This document shows positions 54,042-63,097 of a DNA stretch of 64,000 nucleotides, in pieces. Source of the stretch: Rhodopseudomonas palustris (lineage in GTDB: Bacteria > Pseudomonadota > Alphaproteobacteria > Rhizobiales > Xanthobacteraceae); assembly GCF_003226555.1 (NCBI RefSeq), contig NZ_QKQS01000016.1:186001-250000 (forward strand), given 5' to 3'. Both the position numbers and the translations under genes were made by a program. The notes under the pieces are model-generated. The model was given only the letters and a program-made list of their open reading frames with translations, was not told the DNA's origin and did no database searches. Position 1 is the stretch's first letter; each line of letters starts with the position of its first letter.

Positions 54042-54893
54042 ATGGACATCGGCATCATCGGACTTGGTGCAATGGGGCGCGGCATGGCGCGGAATCTCGC
54101 AGCCGCCGGCCATCGGGTGAAAGCGTGGAATCGCTCGGGCGGCACGATCGAGGGCGTGACCATGGTCGATACCCCGGTCGACGCGCTGCAGGGCGACGTC
54201 GCGCTGACAATGTTGTCGGACGATGCTGTGATCCGTTCGGTGCTGCTCGACAGCGGCGCTCTGAGCAAGGCGAACAAGAGCCTCGTTCATGTCGTGACAT
54301 CGACCATCTCCGTGGCGTTCGCGCGGGAACTGGTGGATGTCCACGCCAAGGCTGGCGTTCGCTATGTGTCCGCGCCGGTGCTCGGCCGGCCGGACGTCGC
54401 GGCTGCCGGCCAGCTGAACATCCTGGCCGGCGGGCCGGCCGACGCGGTGGAAGCGGTGCGGCCGGTGCTCGAAGTGATCGGCGGCAAGATCTGGGACATG
54501 GGGACCGAGGCGCCGACCGCGAACGCCGCCAAGGTCGCCTGCAACATGATGATCACCATGGCGATCGAGGCGATGGCTGAAGGTGTGGTGCTCACCGAGG
54601 CCAACGGGCTGCCGCGCGAGCGCTTCTTCGAACTTATCCTCGGCACGTTGTTCGGCAGCCGATCCTATCAGGTGTATTCGGCGATCATCGCAGAGGGCAA
54701 GTACCAGCCTGGTTTCAAGGCGGTGCTCGGCCTCAAGGATCTCCGCCTCGCCACGGAGGCTGCCGAACAGGCCGGCCGAGAGCTGCCGATGCTCAGCGCC
54801 GTTCACCGCCAGATGGCTGAAACCGTCGCTTCGGGGCAGGGCGAACGCGACTGGGCGGCGATGGCGGAGTACACCATCCGCGGCGGAAAATAG
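54042..54893 (+). CDS. Second beta-hydroxyacid dehydrogenase family oxidoreductase
   Basis: 283 aa from the ATG at 54042; an in-frame ATG at 54024 would add six residues. It has IIGLGAMGRGMARNLAAAG, SAPVLGRPDVAAAGQL and the catalytic Lys region NAAKVACNMM. It is a clear paralogue of the upstream enzyme but diverged, so its substrate probably differs. A 244-nt gap separates them. Confidence 0.9.
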   Translation: MDIGIIGLGAMGRGMARNLAAAGHRVKAWNRSGGTIEGVTMVDTPVDALQGDVALTMLSDDAVIRSVLLDSGALSKANKSLVHVVTSTISVAFARELVDVHAKAGVRYVSAPVLGRPDVAAAGQLNILAGGPADAVEAVRPVLEVIGGKIWDMGTEAPTANAAKVACNMMITMAIEAMAEGVVLTEANGLPRERFFELILGTLFGSRSYQVYSAIIAEGKYQPGFKAVLGLKDLRLATEAAEQAGRELPMLSAVHRQMAETVASGQGERDWAAMAEYTIRGGK

Positions 54894-54938
54894 CGGGCCG
54901 CGGCGCGTTCCGATGCGTCTTCGCCTATCCGGAGGCCG

Positions 54939-55280
54939 CCAAGCCTGACGCAGGCCGGACTGATCCTGTTGCGGCTGGCCGAAGCCTACTGCCGCTTCGG
55001 TGAGACGAACGAGGATGATCGTCACGTAATCATGCGCTGGCTGTTCTGGGACAATCCCAAGCTGTCCGGCTACATGGCGGTGTCCAGCTATCTGCGCGCA
55101 TTCACCCCAGCGCCCGATGAGCATGTGCTCGGTTTCCTGCGCAAGCGCATCGACGATTGCCTTAGTGTCGCCGAACGACATTTTGAGACGAACGCTTTCG
55201 CCATCGGGGCCTCACCATCGGTCGCCGATATCGCTGACAAGTTGCGGCTGTCGCCGGCGCGGACCAGTTGCTGCGGCTGA
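54939..55280 (+). pseudogene. Glutathione S-transferase remnant (C-terminal domain fragment)
   Basis: The frame reads the end of a GST thioredoxin domain (LILLRLAEAYCRFG), then EDDRHVIMRWLFWDNPKLSGYMAVSSYLR and SVAERHFETNAFAIGASPSVADI, typical of a GST C-terminal helical domain. The N-terminal glutathione-binding half is absent, no proper start or ribosome site exists, and after SVADI the frame decays to RLSPARTSCCG and stops. It is best seen as a decayed gene. Confidence 0.7.
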
Positions 55281-55388
55281 CGATGTCTCCACAAGCGTCT
55301 GAAGATGCGAGTCGCGCGACAGCCGCTTCGGAATTCGGGTGGCTGCGCACCGCCACATGACTGATGACTGACGCCGCGAGGTGCGCTC

Positions 55389-56315
55389 ATGTCATCAGCC
55401 GTTCATCCGATTCATCCGCGAGACTGGGCTCTCTTGATCGCGCTGTCGATCCTGTGGGGTGCATCGTTCTTTTGCGTGGGCGTGGCTCTGAAAGAATTGC
55501 CGCCTTTCACGATCGTTTTTCTTCGTGCCGCGATCGCCGCGCTTGTCTTGCTCGCAATCATTTGGCTCCGCGGGATTCCGATGCCGCGCGGCGTCGCCGG
55601 GTGGCTGCCCTTCGTCGGAATGGCCTGTCTCAACTACGTCGTTCCGTTCTCCTGCCTGGCGACAGGCCAGACGTTCATCTCGACCGGCCTCGCGTCGGTG
55701 CTCAATGCGACGACCCCTTTGTTCACCGTCGTCGTGATGGCGATCGCCGGAGAGGAGCGGCTGACGGCCCAGCGCATAGTTGGAGTCGCAGTCGGCGTGA
55801 CGGGAGTTGCCATCCTGCGTGGGGTTGACCTGCGGGAGGTCGAAACGGGGATCGGCGTGGTGCTGTGTCTGTGCGCGGCGCTGTCGTACGGCCTGTCGGC
55901 GCTGCTGGCGCGAAGGCGATTGACCGGCTTCGCACCCCTGACGACGGCGACGTCACAGATGGTCGTGGCAACGCTCATCACCGGTGTCGTCGCGGCGTTG
56001 CTCGATCAGCCGTGGAGACTACCCGTTCCAAGCGCGCCGGTCATTCTGGCCGTGGCGGCACTCGGTACGCTCTCGACCGCGCTCGGCTACGTCCTGTTCT
56101 TCCGCATCATTGCGCGGTCGGGGGCGACCAACGTCATGCTGGTGACGTTGTTGATCCCGGTCACGGCCATCCTGCTCGGCACTGTGGTGCTGCACGAACA
56201 CATCGGCGTTCGTGAATTGATTGGCGGCAGCGTGATCGCCAGCGCTCTCCTGATCATCGACGGCCGGGCTATCGCTTGGCTCCAGGCACACAGGTGGCGG
56301 AGCGAGTGGCTCTAG
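55389..56315 (+). CDS. EamA/DMT-family transporter
   Basis: 308 aa, ten membrane segments in two EamA repeats. The first begins ALLIALSILWGASFFCVGVALKELPP and ends TPLFTVVVMAIAGEERLTAQRIVGVAVGVTGVAIL; the second ends TILLGTVVLHEHI-like. GAGG precedes the ATG. These proteins export amino acids, nucleosides or drugs; the substrate is unknown. Its stop is 3 nt from the convergent M23 peptidase. Confidence 0.9.
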   Translation: MSSAVHPIHPRDWALLIALSILWGASFFCVGVALKELPPFTIVFLRAAIAALVLLAIIWLRGIPMPRGVAGWLPFVGMACLNYVVPFSCLATGQTFISTGLASVLNATTPLFTVVVMAIAGEERLTAQRIVGVAVGVTGVAILRGVDLREVETGIGVVLCLCAALSYGLSALLARRRLTGFAPLTTATSQMVVATLITGVVAALLDQPWRLPVPSAPVILAVAALGTLSTALGYVLFFRIIARSGATNVMLVTLLIPVTAILLGTVVLHEHIGVRELIGGSVIASALLIIDGRAIAWLQAHRWRSEWL

Positions 56316-57685
56316 GCCGCCCCCGCCAGCTTGACCCCCGCCCGCAGAAACTTCTGCGGGTCGACTGCTTCGCCGTCGATGCGGGTTTCGTAGTGCAGGT
56401 GTGGGCCGGTGGAGCGTCCGGTCGAGCCGATCTCGCCGACCACTTGGCCGATGCTGACATGCTGGCCGACCTTGGCGATGATTTTCGACAGATGGCCGTA
56501 GCGGGTCGATAGGCCGTTGCCGTGGTCGATCTCGACCATTTGACCGTAACCGCCCGCCCAGCCCGCGCTGACGACCTTTCCGGCGGCAGTGGCACGGACC
56601 GGATCGCCGGTCGAGCCGCGGAAGTCGAGGCCGGTGTGCATGGCCGGTCGGCCGAGGAACGGGTCGGTGCGCACGCCGAAACCCGACGACAGCTCGACTT
56701 CGCCGACCACCGGCTTGCGATAGGGGACCAGTGTCAGCACGCGAGTGAGGCGGTCGACCTGGGCGCGGCTCACGCTGATGCGATACAGCTGGCGGTCGAA
56801 GCTCGACGCGTTGGCGGACGGCGCGCGCACCGGCACGAACGGGCCGCCGACGCCGCCGCGCGGCGCCGCGGCTTCAAGCGAGCGGGTGTTGAGGCCGAGG
56901 CTGCTGAGCGCGTCGCGCATCCGGCGGGCGCGGGATTCGTAGCTGTCTTCGACGGCGCCGAGCGCGGCGATCTGTTGCTTCTCGACCTGGTCGAGCGAGT
57001 TCTGCAGCCGCGTCAGCACGCTTTCGACGCCTTGGGCCTTGGCGTATTGCGTCGGCGGGCGTTCCAGCGCCGCCGGCATGGTGCGCGACTGCAGCCGCGC
57101 TTCGCGGTCTGGAGGGGCGACGAAGATCACCGTGTCGTTGATCGGTGACGGCTTCGGCCGGCCGGTCGTCGTTTCACTGTCGAACGATGGCGTGCGGGTC
57201 GGCTTGATGCTGCCGGTGACCGCGACGTCAGGCAGGGCGCCGAGCGCGCCGGCGCGGGACTCGAGCAGCGACTGCCGCCGCATGATCTGGTCGAGCTTCT
57301 TGTCGAACTGTTCTTGGTCGAGCAATTGCCGGCTGGTGGTGCGATCGACCTTGGCGCGCAGCTCGGCGATACGATCCTCGTAGGCGTATTGCATCTCGGC
57401 CTGGCGCGCGATCAGCCGGGTCAGGACGTCGTCGCGGAAGGTGAAATAGGTGGCGGTAATTCCGGTCCAGCCACCGAGCAGCACGATGCTGCCGATCACG
57501 ATCCAGAATAGCACCGGCCCGATCCGGACCTGCCGGCCGGCATGTGCGATCGTGTAGCTGCGCGCATCCGGCGCCGGTCGTTGGACCGGCCGCGGCGGCC
57601 GAGCCGGGCGCGGAGTTGCCGGCCGGGCTTGATCGTGGGGGTGGTAGTGCTGCGCTGCGGATGGATGGCCGGAACGATAAGACAT
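56312..57685 (-). CDS. M23-family metallopeptidase, membrane-anchored
   Basis: 457 aa. A Pro/Arg-rich cytoplasmic N-terminus precedes one membrane segment (about 55-78). A coiled coil (about 95-145) and a long linker lead to a LytM/M23 domain. Its zinc ligands are in AMHTGLDF and HLHYETR, and the core is STRYGHLSK. It cleaves peptide crosslinks of peptidoglycan or acts as an amidase activator. The domain is complete, so enzymatic activity is likely. Confidence 0.9.
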   Translation of the reverse strand: MSYRSGHPSAAQHYHPHDQARPATPRPARPPRPVQRPAPDARSYTIAHAGRQVRIGPVLFWIVIGSIVLLGGWTGITATYFTFRDDVLTRLIARQAEMQYAYEDRIAELRAKVDRTTSRQLLDQEQFDKKLDQIMRRQSLLESRAGALGALPDVAVTGSIKPTRTPSFDSETTTGRPKPSPINDTVIFVAPPDREARLQSRTMPAALERPPTQYAKAQGVESVLTRLQNSLDQVEKQQIAALGAVEDSYESRARRMRDALSSLGLNTRSLEAAAPRGGVGGPFVPVRAPSANASSFDRQLYRISVSRAQVDRLTRVLTLVPYRKPVVGEVELSSGFGVRTDPFLGRPAMHTGLDFRGSTGDPVRATAAGKVVSAGWAGGYGQMVEIDHGNGLSTRYGHLSKIIAKVGQHVSIGQVVGEIGSTGRSTGPHLHYETRIDGEAVDPQKFLRAGVKLAGAA

Positions 57686-57778
57686 CGGAACTCCCGCGCC
57701 GATCGGAAACTCGTTACTGTTCCGCTCGAGGCGCGAGCCGATTTGACCCCTGCATGGTTAATTTTCAGAAAATGCGAA

Positions 57779-58381
57779 CTAACTCGATCGGACTGCGGCG
57801 AGTACTTGGTCGGCGTGGCCATCGACCTTGACGTTGCGCCAGACGCGCGCGACACGGCCGTCCTGATCGATCACAACCGTGGTGCGAATGATTCCTTGGA
57901 ACTTGCGGCCGTATAACGACTTTTCGCCCCAGGCGCCGTAGGCTTCGAGCATCGCATGGGTGGGATCCGAGAGCAGCGGCGTGGCGAGCTGATGCTTGTC
58001 GCGGAACGAGTCCTGGGCCTTCACCGAGTCGGCGGAGACGCCGAGTACCGCGGTTCCGCAGGCCTCGAAGTCGGGCGCCAGGCGAGTGAAGTCGATCGCC
58101 TCGCGGGTGCATCCCGGCGTGTTGGCCCGCGGATAGAAGAACAGCACCAGCTTGCGGCCGGCAAAGTCGCCGAGCGAGACCGAGCCGCCGCCATCGCGGG
58201 GCAGCGTGAAGTCCGGGGCCTTGCCGCCTTCGATCAAAGTGGCCGATTTGGCGGAGCCGGCGGTCTTCGCTGCCGCCTTAGCCGCGGGCTTCGAGGTTTT
58301 CTTTGCGGCGAAGGCTCCGGCTTTCTGCTTCGCTGGGGGACGAACTTTCTTAGGTGATTTCTCCGGCGTTTGCTTGGACAT
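57779..58381 (-). CDS. Peroxiredoxin, BCP/PrxQ-like, with Lys/Ala-rich N-terminal extension
   Basis: 200 aa from the ATG at 58381, preceded by AAAGGAAGG. Residues 1-48 are a Lys/Ala/Pro-rich histone-like tail. The AhpC/TSA domain has peroxidatic Cys91 in PRANTPGCTREA. The usual resolving Cys five residues on is Ile96; another Cys is at 108. It detoxifies peroxides, perhaps as a 1-Cys or non-standard 2-Cys enzyme. The basic tail could bind DNA or RNA; that is inference. Confidence 0.88.
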   Translation of the reverse strand: MSKQTPEKSPKKVRPPAKQKAGAFAAKKTSKPAAKAAAKTAGSAKSATLIEGGKAPDFTLPRDGGGSVSLGDFAGRKLVLFFYPRANTPGCTREAIDFTRLAPDFEACGTAVLGVSADSVKAQDSFRDKHQLATPLLSDPTHAMLEAYGAWGEKSLYGRKFQGIIRTTVVIDQDGRVARVWRNVKVDGHADQVLAAVRSS

Positions 58382-58662
58382 GCGCCTTCCTTTCGTCGTT
58401 TTCGAAAGGTCAACATCGATCATCGCCAGACGCGATGCGACTATGCCGCTGCTGGGCAAGTCCGTCGACCTCGGGGTATGGTCGCAGGGATTCGGCGTAC
58501 CGACTATCCCCGTTCGTTCAGTGGGGCTGTTGGGCCGGCGGGCGAGTAGAGGTTCATACGAGGAGAGCTGCGAAGCCGCCACTGCAGCGCATGATTTGCG
58601 TGATGGTGCCTGGCTCCTTCCTCCACAACTAGGCTCCCGACGGGCGCGTGCAACGAGAGGCA

Positions 58663-61600
58663 ATGGCGAAACATCCGACGCCGAACCAGTCCGACCCGCA
58701 CGCCGGCCACGATTCATCTGACCCGCATTGGCACGATGGTCATTGGGACCACGCGCATGAGGAAGACGGCCGTCATCGCGCCCGCCGATTGCTGAAGCGG
58801 CGTGGACTTGGTCTGCATCGCATCAACGAATGGTCCCGCCGTCACACCGTCGGCGCGCCGTGGCTGAAGCGCATCGTTGTGACGCTCGCCGTGGTCGGCA
58901 TGGTGCTCGCCGCCGGGTTTGCCGGCCTTTGGCTTCGGCTCGGTGCCGGCCCGATCAACCTCGACATGGTGACGCCTTGGCTGGCCGACGCCATCGAGCA
59001 AAACATCGGTAATGGTAACTCGGTAGAGATCGGCGGCACGCAGATCGAGCGCGCCGGTCGGATCCGCATCGCGGTGCGGATCCGCGACATCGTGGTCCGC
59101 GACCGCGATCATGCCGTCATCGCCTCGGCCCCGAAAGCGGAAGTGCGGCTGTCCGGCTCGGCGATGCTGATGGGCAAGCTGCGGGCCGAGAGCCTGAGAC
59201 TGGTCGGGGCCGAACTGGCGATCCGGATCGACCCCGAGGGTCAGGTCACGGTGTCGGCTGGATCCACCGAAAAACCGCTCGCTACCGGGGTCGCAAGAGC
59301 CGGCCGGCCGGTCGAGTTCAAGCTGCCCAGCCAGACGTCGGCCCCTGACGTGCCCGGCGCTTCGCCGGACGTCGCGGCGCCTGCGCCCACCGCGCCAGCG
59401 GAAGACAATTCCGACGCGATGAAAGGCGTGCTGGCCGGCCTGTCCTGGCTCGACAGCCTGAGCATGACCGGGCTCGATGGTCAGAACCTCAACGAGATCG
59501 GTCTCAAGAACGGCAATCTGGTCGTCGACGACGAGCAGCGCGGCAATCGCTGGACGTTCGAAAACATCTCGCTCAGTCTGCGGCGGCCGAGCGGGGGCGG
59601 CGTTGCGCTCAGCGTCGGCGAGGAGGGGGCCAAGCCGTGGTCGCTCCGCGTCCAGGTCGGTCCCGCCCGCGACGGTGTGCGCTCGGTCGAGCTGCACGCC
59701 AACCAGGTCCCGACCCGGACCGTGCTGCTTGCGCTGCGACTCAAAAATCTGACCTACAGCGCCGACCTCCCGCTCACCGGTGATCTCAAGGGCGAGGTCG
59801 GCCGCGACGGCGTGCCGACCTATTTCCGCGGCAAGCTGACGGCCGGAGCCGGCACCTTGGTCGACCTGGAAACGCCGGACTATCCGATGGCGATCGATCA
59901 GATCGAGACGACTTTCGAATGGGACGCCAATCGCCGCGTGCTGATCGCGCCGTTCAAGGTGCTGGCCGGCCAGAACCGGGTGACGCTGCTGGCCTCGCTC
60001 GAGCCGCCGAACGGCAGCGTCAACGACTGGCGGCTCGGTCTGTCCGGCGGGACGATTGTGTTGCCGGGCGCTCAGAACGAGGCGCCGCTGATCTTCAACC
60101 GGATCGCCGTCCGGGTGCGGTTCGACAGCGCCAATCGCCGGGTGCTGTTGACACAAGCCGACGTCAGCAACGGTGAGATCGGCGTTGCTGGTTCCGGCAG
60201 CATCGATTACTCCGGCGAGCCGCGGCTGACGCTCGGGCTGGCCGGCACGCCGATGTCGGTTTCGGCTCTGAAGCGGATGTGGCCGGTACTGATTGTGCCC
60301 GAGCTGCGCGAGTGGGTAAATGATCGCATCCTCGCCGGCTCAATCCAGACGATCGACATCGCCGTCAACTCGCCGTTGAAGAACCTGTCGCGTAGCGGGC
60401 CGCCGATCCCGGACGAGGGGCTGCTCGTCAATATCCTCGGCAGCGGCGCGGCGATCCATCCGGTGGACGGGATGCCGACCGTGAAGGACGCGGATATGCG
60501 GGTTCGGGTGACCGGCCGCACCGCCACGGTGGCGATCAATCAGGCCAATGCCGATACCGACAGCGGCCGGAAGATTGCGTTGTCCGACATTTTGTTCGAG
60601 GTGCCGGATCTTGCGCCGAAGCCGGCACCGGCGCGGATCAAGTTTAAGCTCGACGGCGCGGTGCCCGCGGTCGCCGAGGTGCTGGCCTCCGGCCGGCTCA
60701 GCGACGCCGCCGCGTTGCCGATTGATCCCAATGGCACCAAGGGAACGGTGTCGGCCCAGGTGATGCTCGGCATGCCGATCCAGCGCGAGCTGACCAAGCA
60801 AGACACTAGCTATTCGATCACAGCCGACCTCAGCGGCTTCTCCGGCGACAAGGTGGCGATGGGCCAGAAGCTCGAAGCCACCACGCTGAAGGTCACGGCC
60901 AACAACCAAGGCTATCAGGTCAAAGGCGACGTCAAGATCAACGGCCAGCCGGCGTCGCTGGATTATCGCAAGCCGGTCGACGGCGACGCCGACCTCAAGC
61001 TTCAGGCGACGCTCGACGACGCCAGCCGCGCCCGGCTCGGGTTCGATCTCGGCAGCGGCCTCAGCGGCCCGCTCGGGGTGAAGATGAACGGGAAGATCGG
61101 CGACAATGAGCAGGATTCCAAATTCGCCATCGAGGCCGATCTCACTTCGGTGAAGCTCGACAATCTGTTGCCCGGCTGGACCAAGTCGCCCGGCAAGCCC
61201 GGCCGAGCCGCGTTCAATGTGGTCCGCAAGCCGCAATCGACCCGGCTCGAAGACGTCACGATCGAGGGCGGCGGCACGCTGATCAAGGGCGCTCTCGAGG
61301 TCGACGGCGACGGCGACCTGCTCAATGCCAACTTCCCCGTGTATTCGCCCTCCGAAGGCGACAAGGCGATGCTCAAGGCGGATCGCGGCAACGACGGCGT
61401 ACTGAAAGCGGTGATGCGCGGCGACGTGTTCGACGGCCGCGGCTTCATCAAGTCGGCGCTCTCGGGCAGCTCGAGCGATGCCAAGGGCAAGAGTATCGAT
61501 TTCGATCTCGACCTGAAGCTCGGCGCGGTCGCCGGCTTCTATGGCGAAGCGCTGCGCAGCCTCGATGTCAAAGCGACGCGTCGCAATGGCGCGTTCCGCA

Positions 61601-62283
61601 ACTTCACGATGAGCGGCAAGCTCGGACGCGACACCCCGATCACCGCAGATCTGCGCGGTCGCAATCAGGGGCGCGAGGTGATCTATCTGGAGACCAACGA
61701 CGCGGGCGCGTTCTTCCGCTTCACCGACAGCTACGCCAAGATGTATGGCGGGCAGCTCTCGCTGGCGGTCGAGCCGCCGGGCGGCGAGCCGCGCGAGAAG
61801 GAAGGTCTGATCAACGTCCGCGACTTCACCGTGAAGGGCGAAGCGGCGCTCGATCGCGTCGCCGCCGGTGCACCGGGCGGACAGCCGCAGGGGCTGGCGT
61901 TTTCGCGACTGCGCGCCGAGTTCAGCCGCCAAAACGGCCAGCTCACCATCCGCGACGGGGTGGTGAAGGGGCCGACCATCGGCGCCACGATCGAAGGCTC
62001 GATCGATTACGGCGCCAACCAGGTGCGGATGAGTGGCACCTTCGTGCCGATGTACGGGCTGAATAACATGTTCGGGCAGATCCCGATCGTCGGCCTGTTC
62101 CTCGGCGGCGGCAGCAATGAGGGCCTGATCGGAGTCACCTACGAGGTGGTCGGCACGCCGGGCAAGCCGGTGCTGCGGGTCAACCCGATCTCAGCGATGG
62201 CACCGGGCGTGCTGCGCAAGATCTTCGAGTTCAATACCGGCCGACAAAACAGCGGCGCCGATTTCCCGGCGCCGCCCAACTAA
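58663..62283 (+). CDS. Large AsmA/DUF3971-like envelope protein (YhdP-type)
   Basis: 1206 aa. A His/Asp-rich N-terminus (about 10-40) and an Arg-rich stretch precede one membrane anchor (about 70-92). The rest is beta-rich, periplasmic, with the DUF3971 region in the middle and an AsmA-like C-terminal repeat (GTFVPMYGLNNMFGQIPIVG near the end). YhdP/TamB-type proteins form lipid-transfer bridges between the membranes. GAGAGG precedes the ATG at 58663. The His-rich cytoplasmic tail is unusual. Confidence 0.85.
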   Translation: MAKHPTPNQSDPHAGHDSSDPHWHDGHWDHAHEEDGRHRARRLLKRRGLGLHRINEWSRRHTVGAPWLKRIVVTLAVVGMVLAAGFAGLWLRLGAGPINLDMVTPWLADAIEQNIGNGNSVEIGGTQIERAGRIRIAVRIRDIVVRDRDHAVIASAPKAEVRLSGSAMLMGKLRAESLRLVGAELAIRIDPEGQVTVSAGSTEKPLATGVARAGRPVEFKLPSQTSAPDVPGASPDVAAPAPTAPAEDNSDAMKGVLAGLSWLDSLSMTGLDGQNLNEIGLKNGNLVVDDEQRGNRWTFENISLSLRRPSGGGVALSVGEEGAKPWSLRVQVGPARDGVRSVELHANQVPTRTVLLALRLKNLTYSADLPLTGDLKGEVGRDGVPTYFRGKLTAGAGTLVDLETPDYPMAIDQIETTFEWDANRRVLIAPFKVLAGQNRVTLLASLEPPNGSVNDWRLGLSGGTIVLPGAQNEAPLIFNRIAVRVRFDSANRRVLLTQADVSNGEIGVAGSGSIDYSGEPRLTLGLAGTPMSVSALKRMWPVLIVPELREWVNDRILAGSIQTIDIAVNSPLKNLSRSGPPIPDEGLLVNILGSGAAIHPVDGMPTVKDADMRVRVTGRTATVAINQANADTDSGRKIALSDILFEVPDLAPKPAPARIKFKLDGAVPAVAEVLASGRLSDAAALPIDPNGTKGTVSAQVMLGMPIQRELTKQDTSYSITADLSGFSGDKVAMGQKLEATTLKVTANNQGYQVKGDVKINGQPASLDYRKPVDGDADLKLQATLDDASRARLGFDLGSGLSGPLGVKMNGKIGDNEQDSKFAIEADLTSVKLDNLLPGWTKSPGKPGRAAFNVVRKPQSTRLEDVTIEGGGTLIKGALEVDGDGDLLNANFPVYSPSEGDKAMLKADRGNDGVLKAVMRGDVFDGRGFIKSALSGSSSDAKGKSIDFDLDLKLGAVAGFYGEALRSLDVKATRRNGAFRNFTMSGKLGRDTPITADLRGRNQGREVIYLETNDAGAFFRFTDSYAKMYGGQLSLAVEPPGGEPREKEGLINVRDFTVKGEAALDRVAAGAPGGQPQGLAFSRLRAEFSRQNGQLTIRDGVVKGPTIGATIEGSIDYGANQVRMSGTFVPMYGLNNMFGQIPIVGLFLGGGSNEGLIGVTYEVVGTPGKPVLRVNPISAMAPGVLRKIFEFNTGRQNSGADFPAPPN

Positions 62284-62314
62284 GCGTTACATTTTTCGAG
62301 TATCGGCGCCGCGC

Positions 62315-62875
62315 TTACTTGCCACGCAGCCACGGCACCATGCGGCCGAGCGTTGCGTCGTGGCGGAAGTACTGGTGCCACAGCGCGCCGATCACGTGGA
62401 TCAGCACAACGATCGCAGTCAAAAGGAACAGCGGTCCGTGCGCCGCGTGCAGCACGCTGGCGATCGCATCGTTCTTGGCGATCGGCGGGATGCCGAGCAG
62501 GTCGACGCCGCGGCCGGAGAACAGCGTCATGCCGAGGCCGGACAATGGCAGAGCGAGCAGCAGCAAATACAGCAGGCCGTGACTGATCCGGGCGATTACC
62601 TCGGTGATGCGCGGCGAGGGCACCAGATCGGGCGTACCGTGGATCTTGATCCACAGGATGCGCAGCAAGCCGAGGCCGAGCACGCAGGTGCCGATCGCCT
62701 TGTGCCAGTTGTACAGCGTGCCCCGCAGCGGGTCGGTTTTCTCCAGACCGTGTGCGTAGTTCATCGAAGCGAACAGGGCGATCACGGCGAAGAAAATCAG
62801 CCAGTGAATGAGGACAGCGAGCGCGCCGTACTCGGCGGGCCGTTTGTCGGCGGAGTCGAGAGTCGTGGTTGTCAT
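62315..62875 (-). CDS. Cytochrome b561
   Basis: 186 aa from the ATG at 62875. Four membrane helices with the expected heme His residues: VLIHWLIFF, NWHKAIG, LHAAHGPL and VLIHVIGALWHQYFRHD. It is a diheme inner-membrane quinol oxidase type protein; many oxidise ubiquinol with superoxide or periplasmic acceptors. It is convergent with the AsmA-like gene, with 31 bp between stops. Confidence 0.93.
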   Translation of the reverse strand: MTTTTLDSADKRPAEYGALAVLIHWLIFFAVIALFASMNYAHGLEKTDPLRGTLYNWHKAIGTCVLGLGLLRILWIKIHGTPDLVPSPRITEVIARISHGLLYLLLLALPLSGLGMTLFSGRGVDLLGIPPIAKNDAIASVLHAAHGPLFLLTAIVVLIHVIGALWHQYFRHDATLGRMVPWLRGK

Positions 62876-63097
62876 GTTGTCTCCGAAGCAAAATCGCGGC
62901 GCGTCGCAGCCCGCGGCGCGAGCAGCCCACCGGACGATGATGCCCGGCAGGGCGGCAGGCGCGATGTGATCGAGCGCAATTTGCCGAACACATTTTGCTG
63001 ATCGCAGGGACGGCGGGCTGCCAATGGCCCGATCTATGCCACGGAGGAAATACGAAGTCATGACAGGTAGCTGCGATTGCAAAGCAACAGCGCGAAC

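Noticed and set aside
53848-54120. 90-codon frame between the two dehydrogenases
   Set aside because: No ribosome site, overlaps the second enzyme out of frame, no domain.
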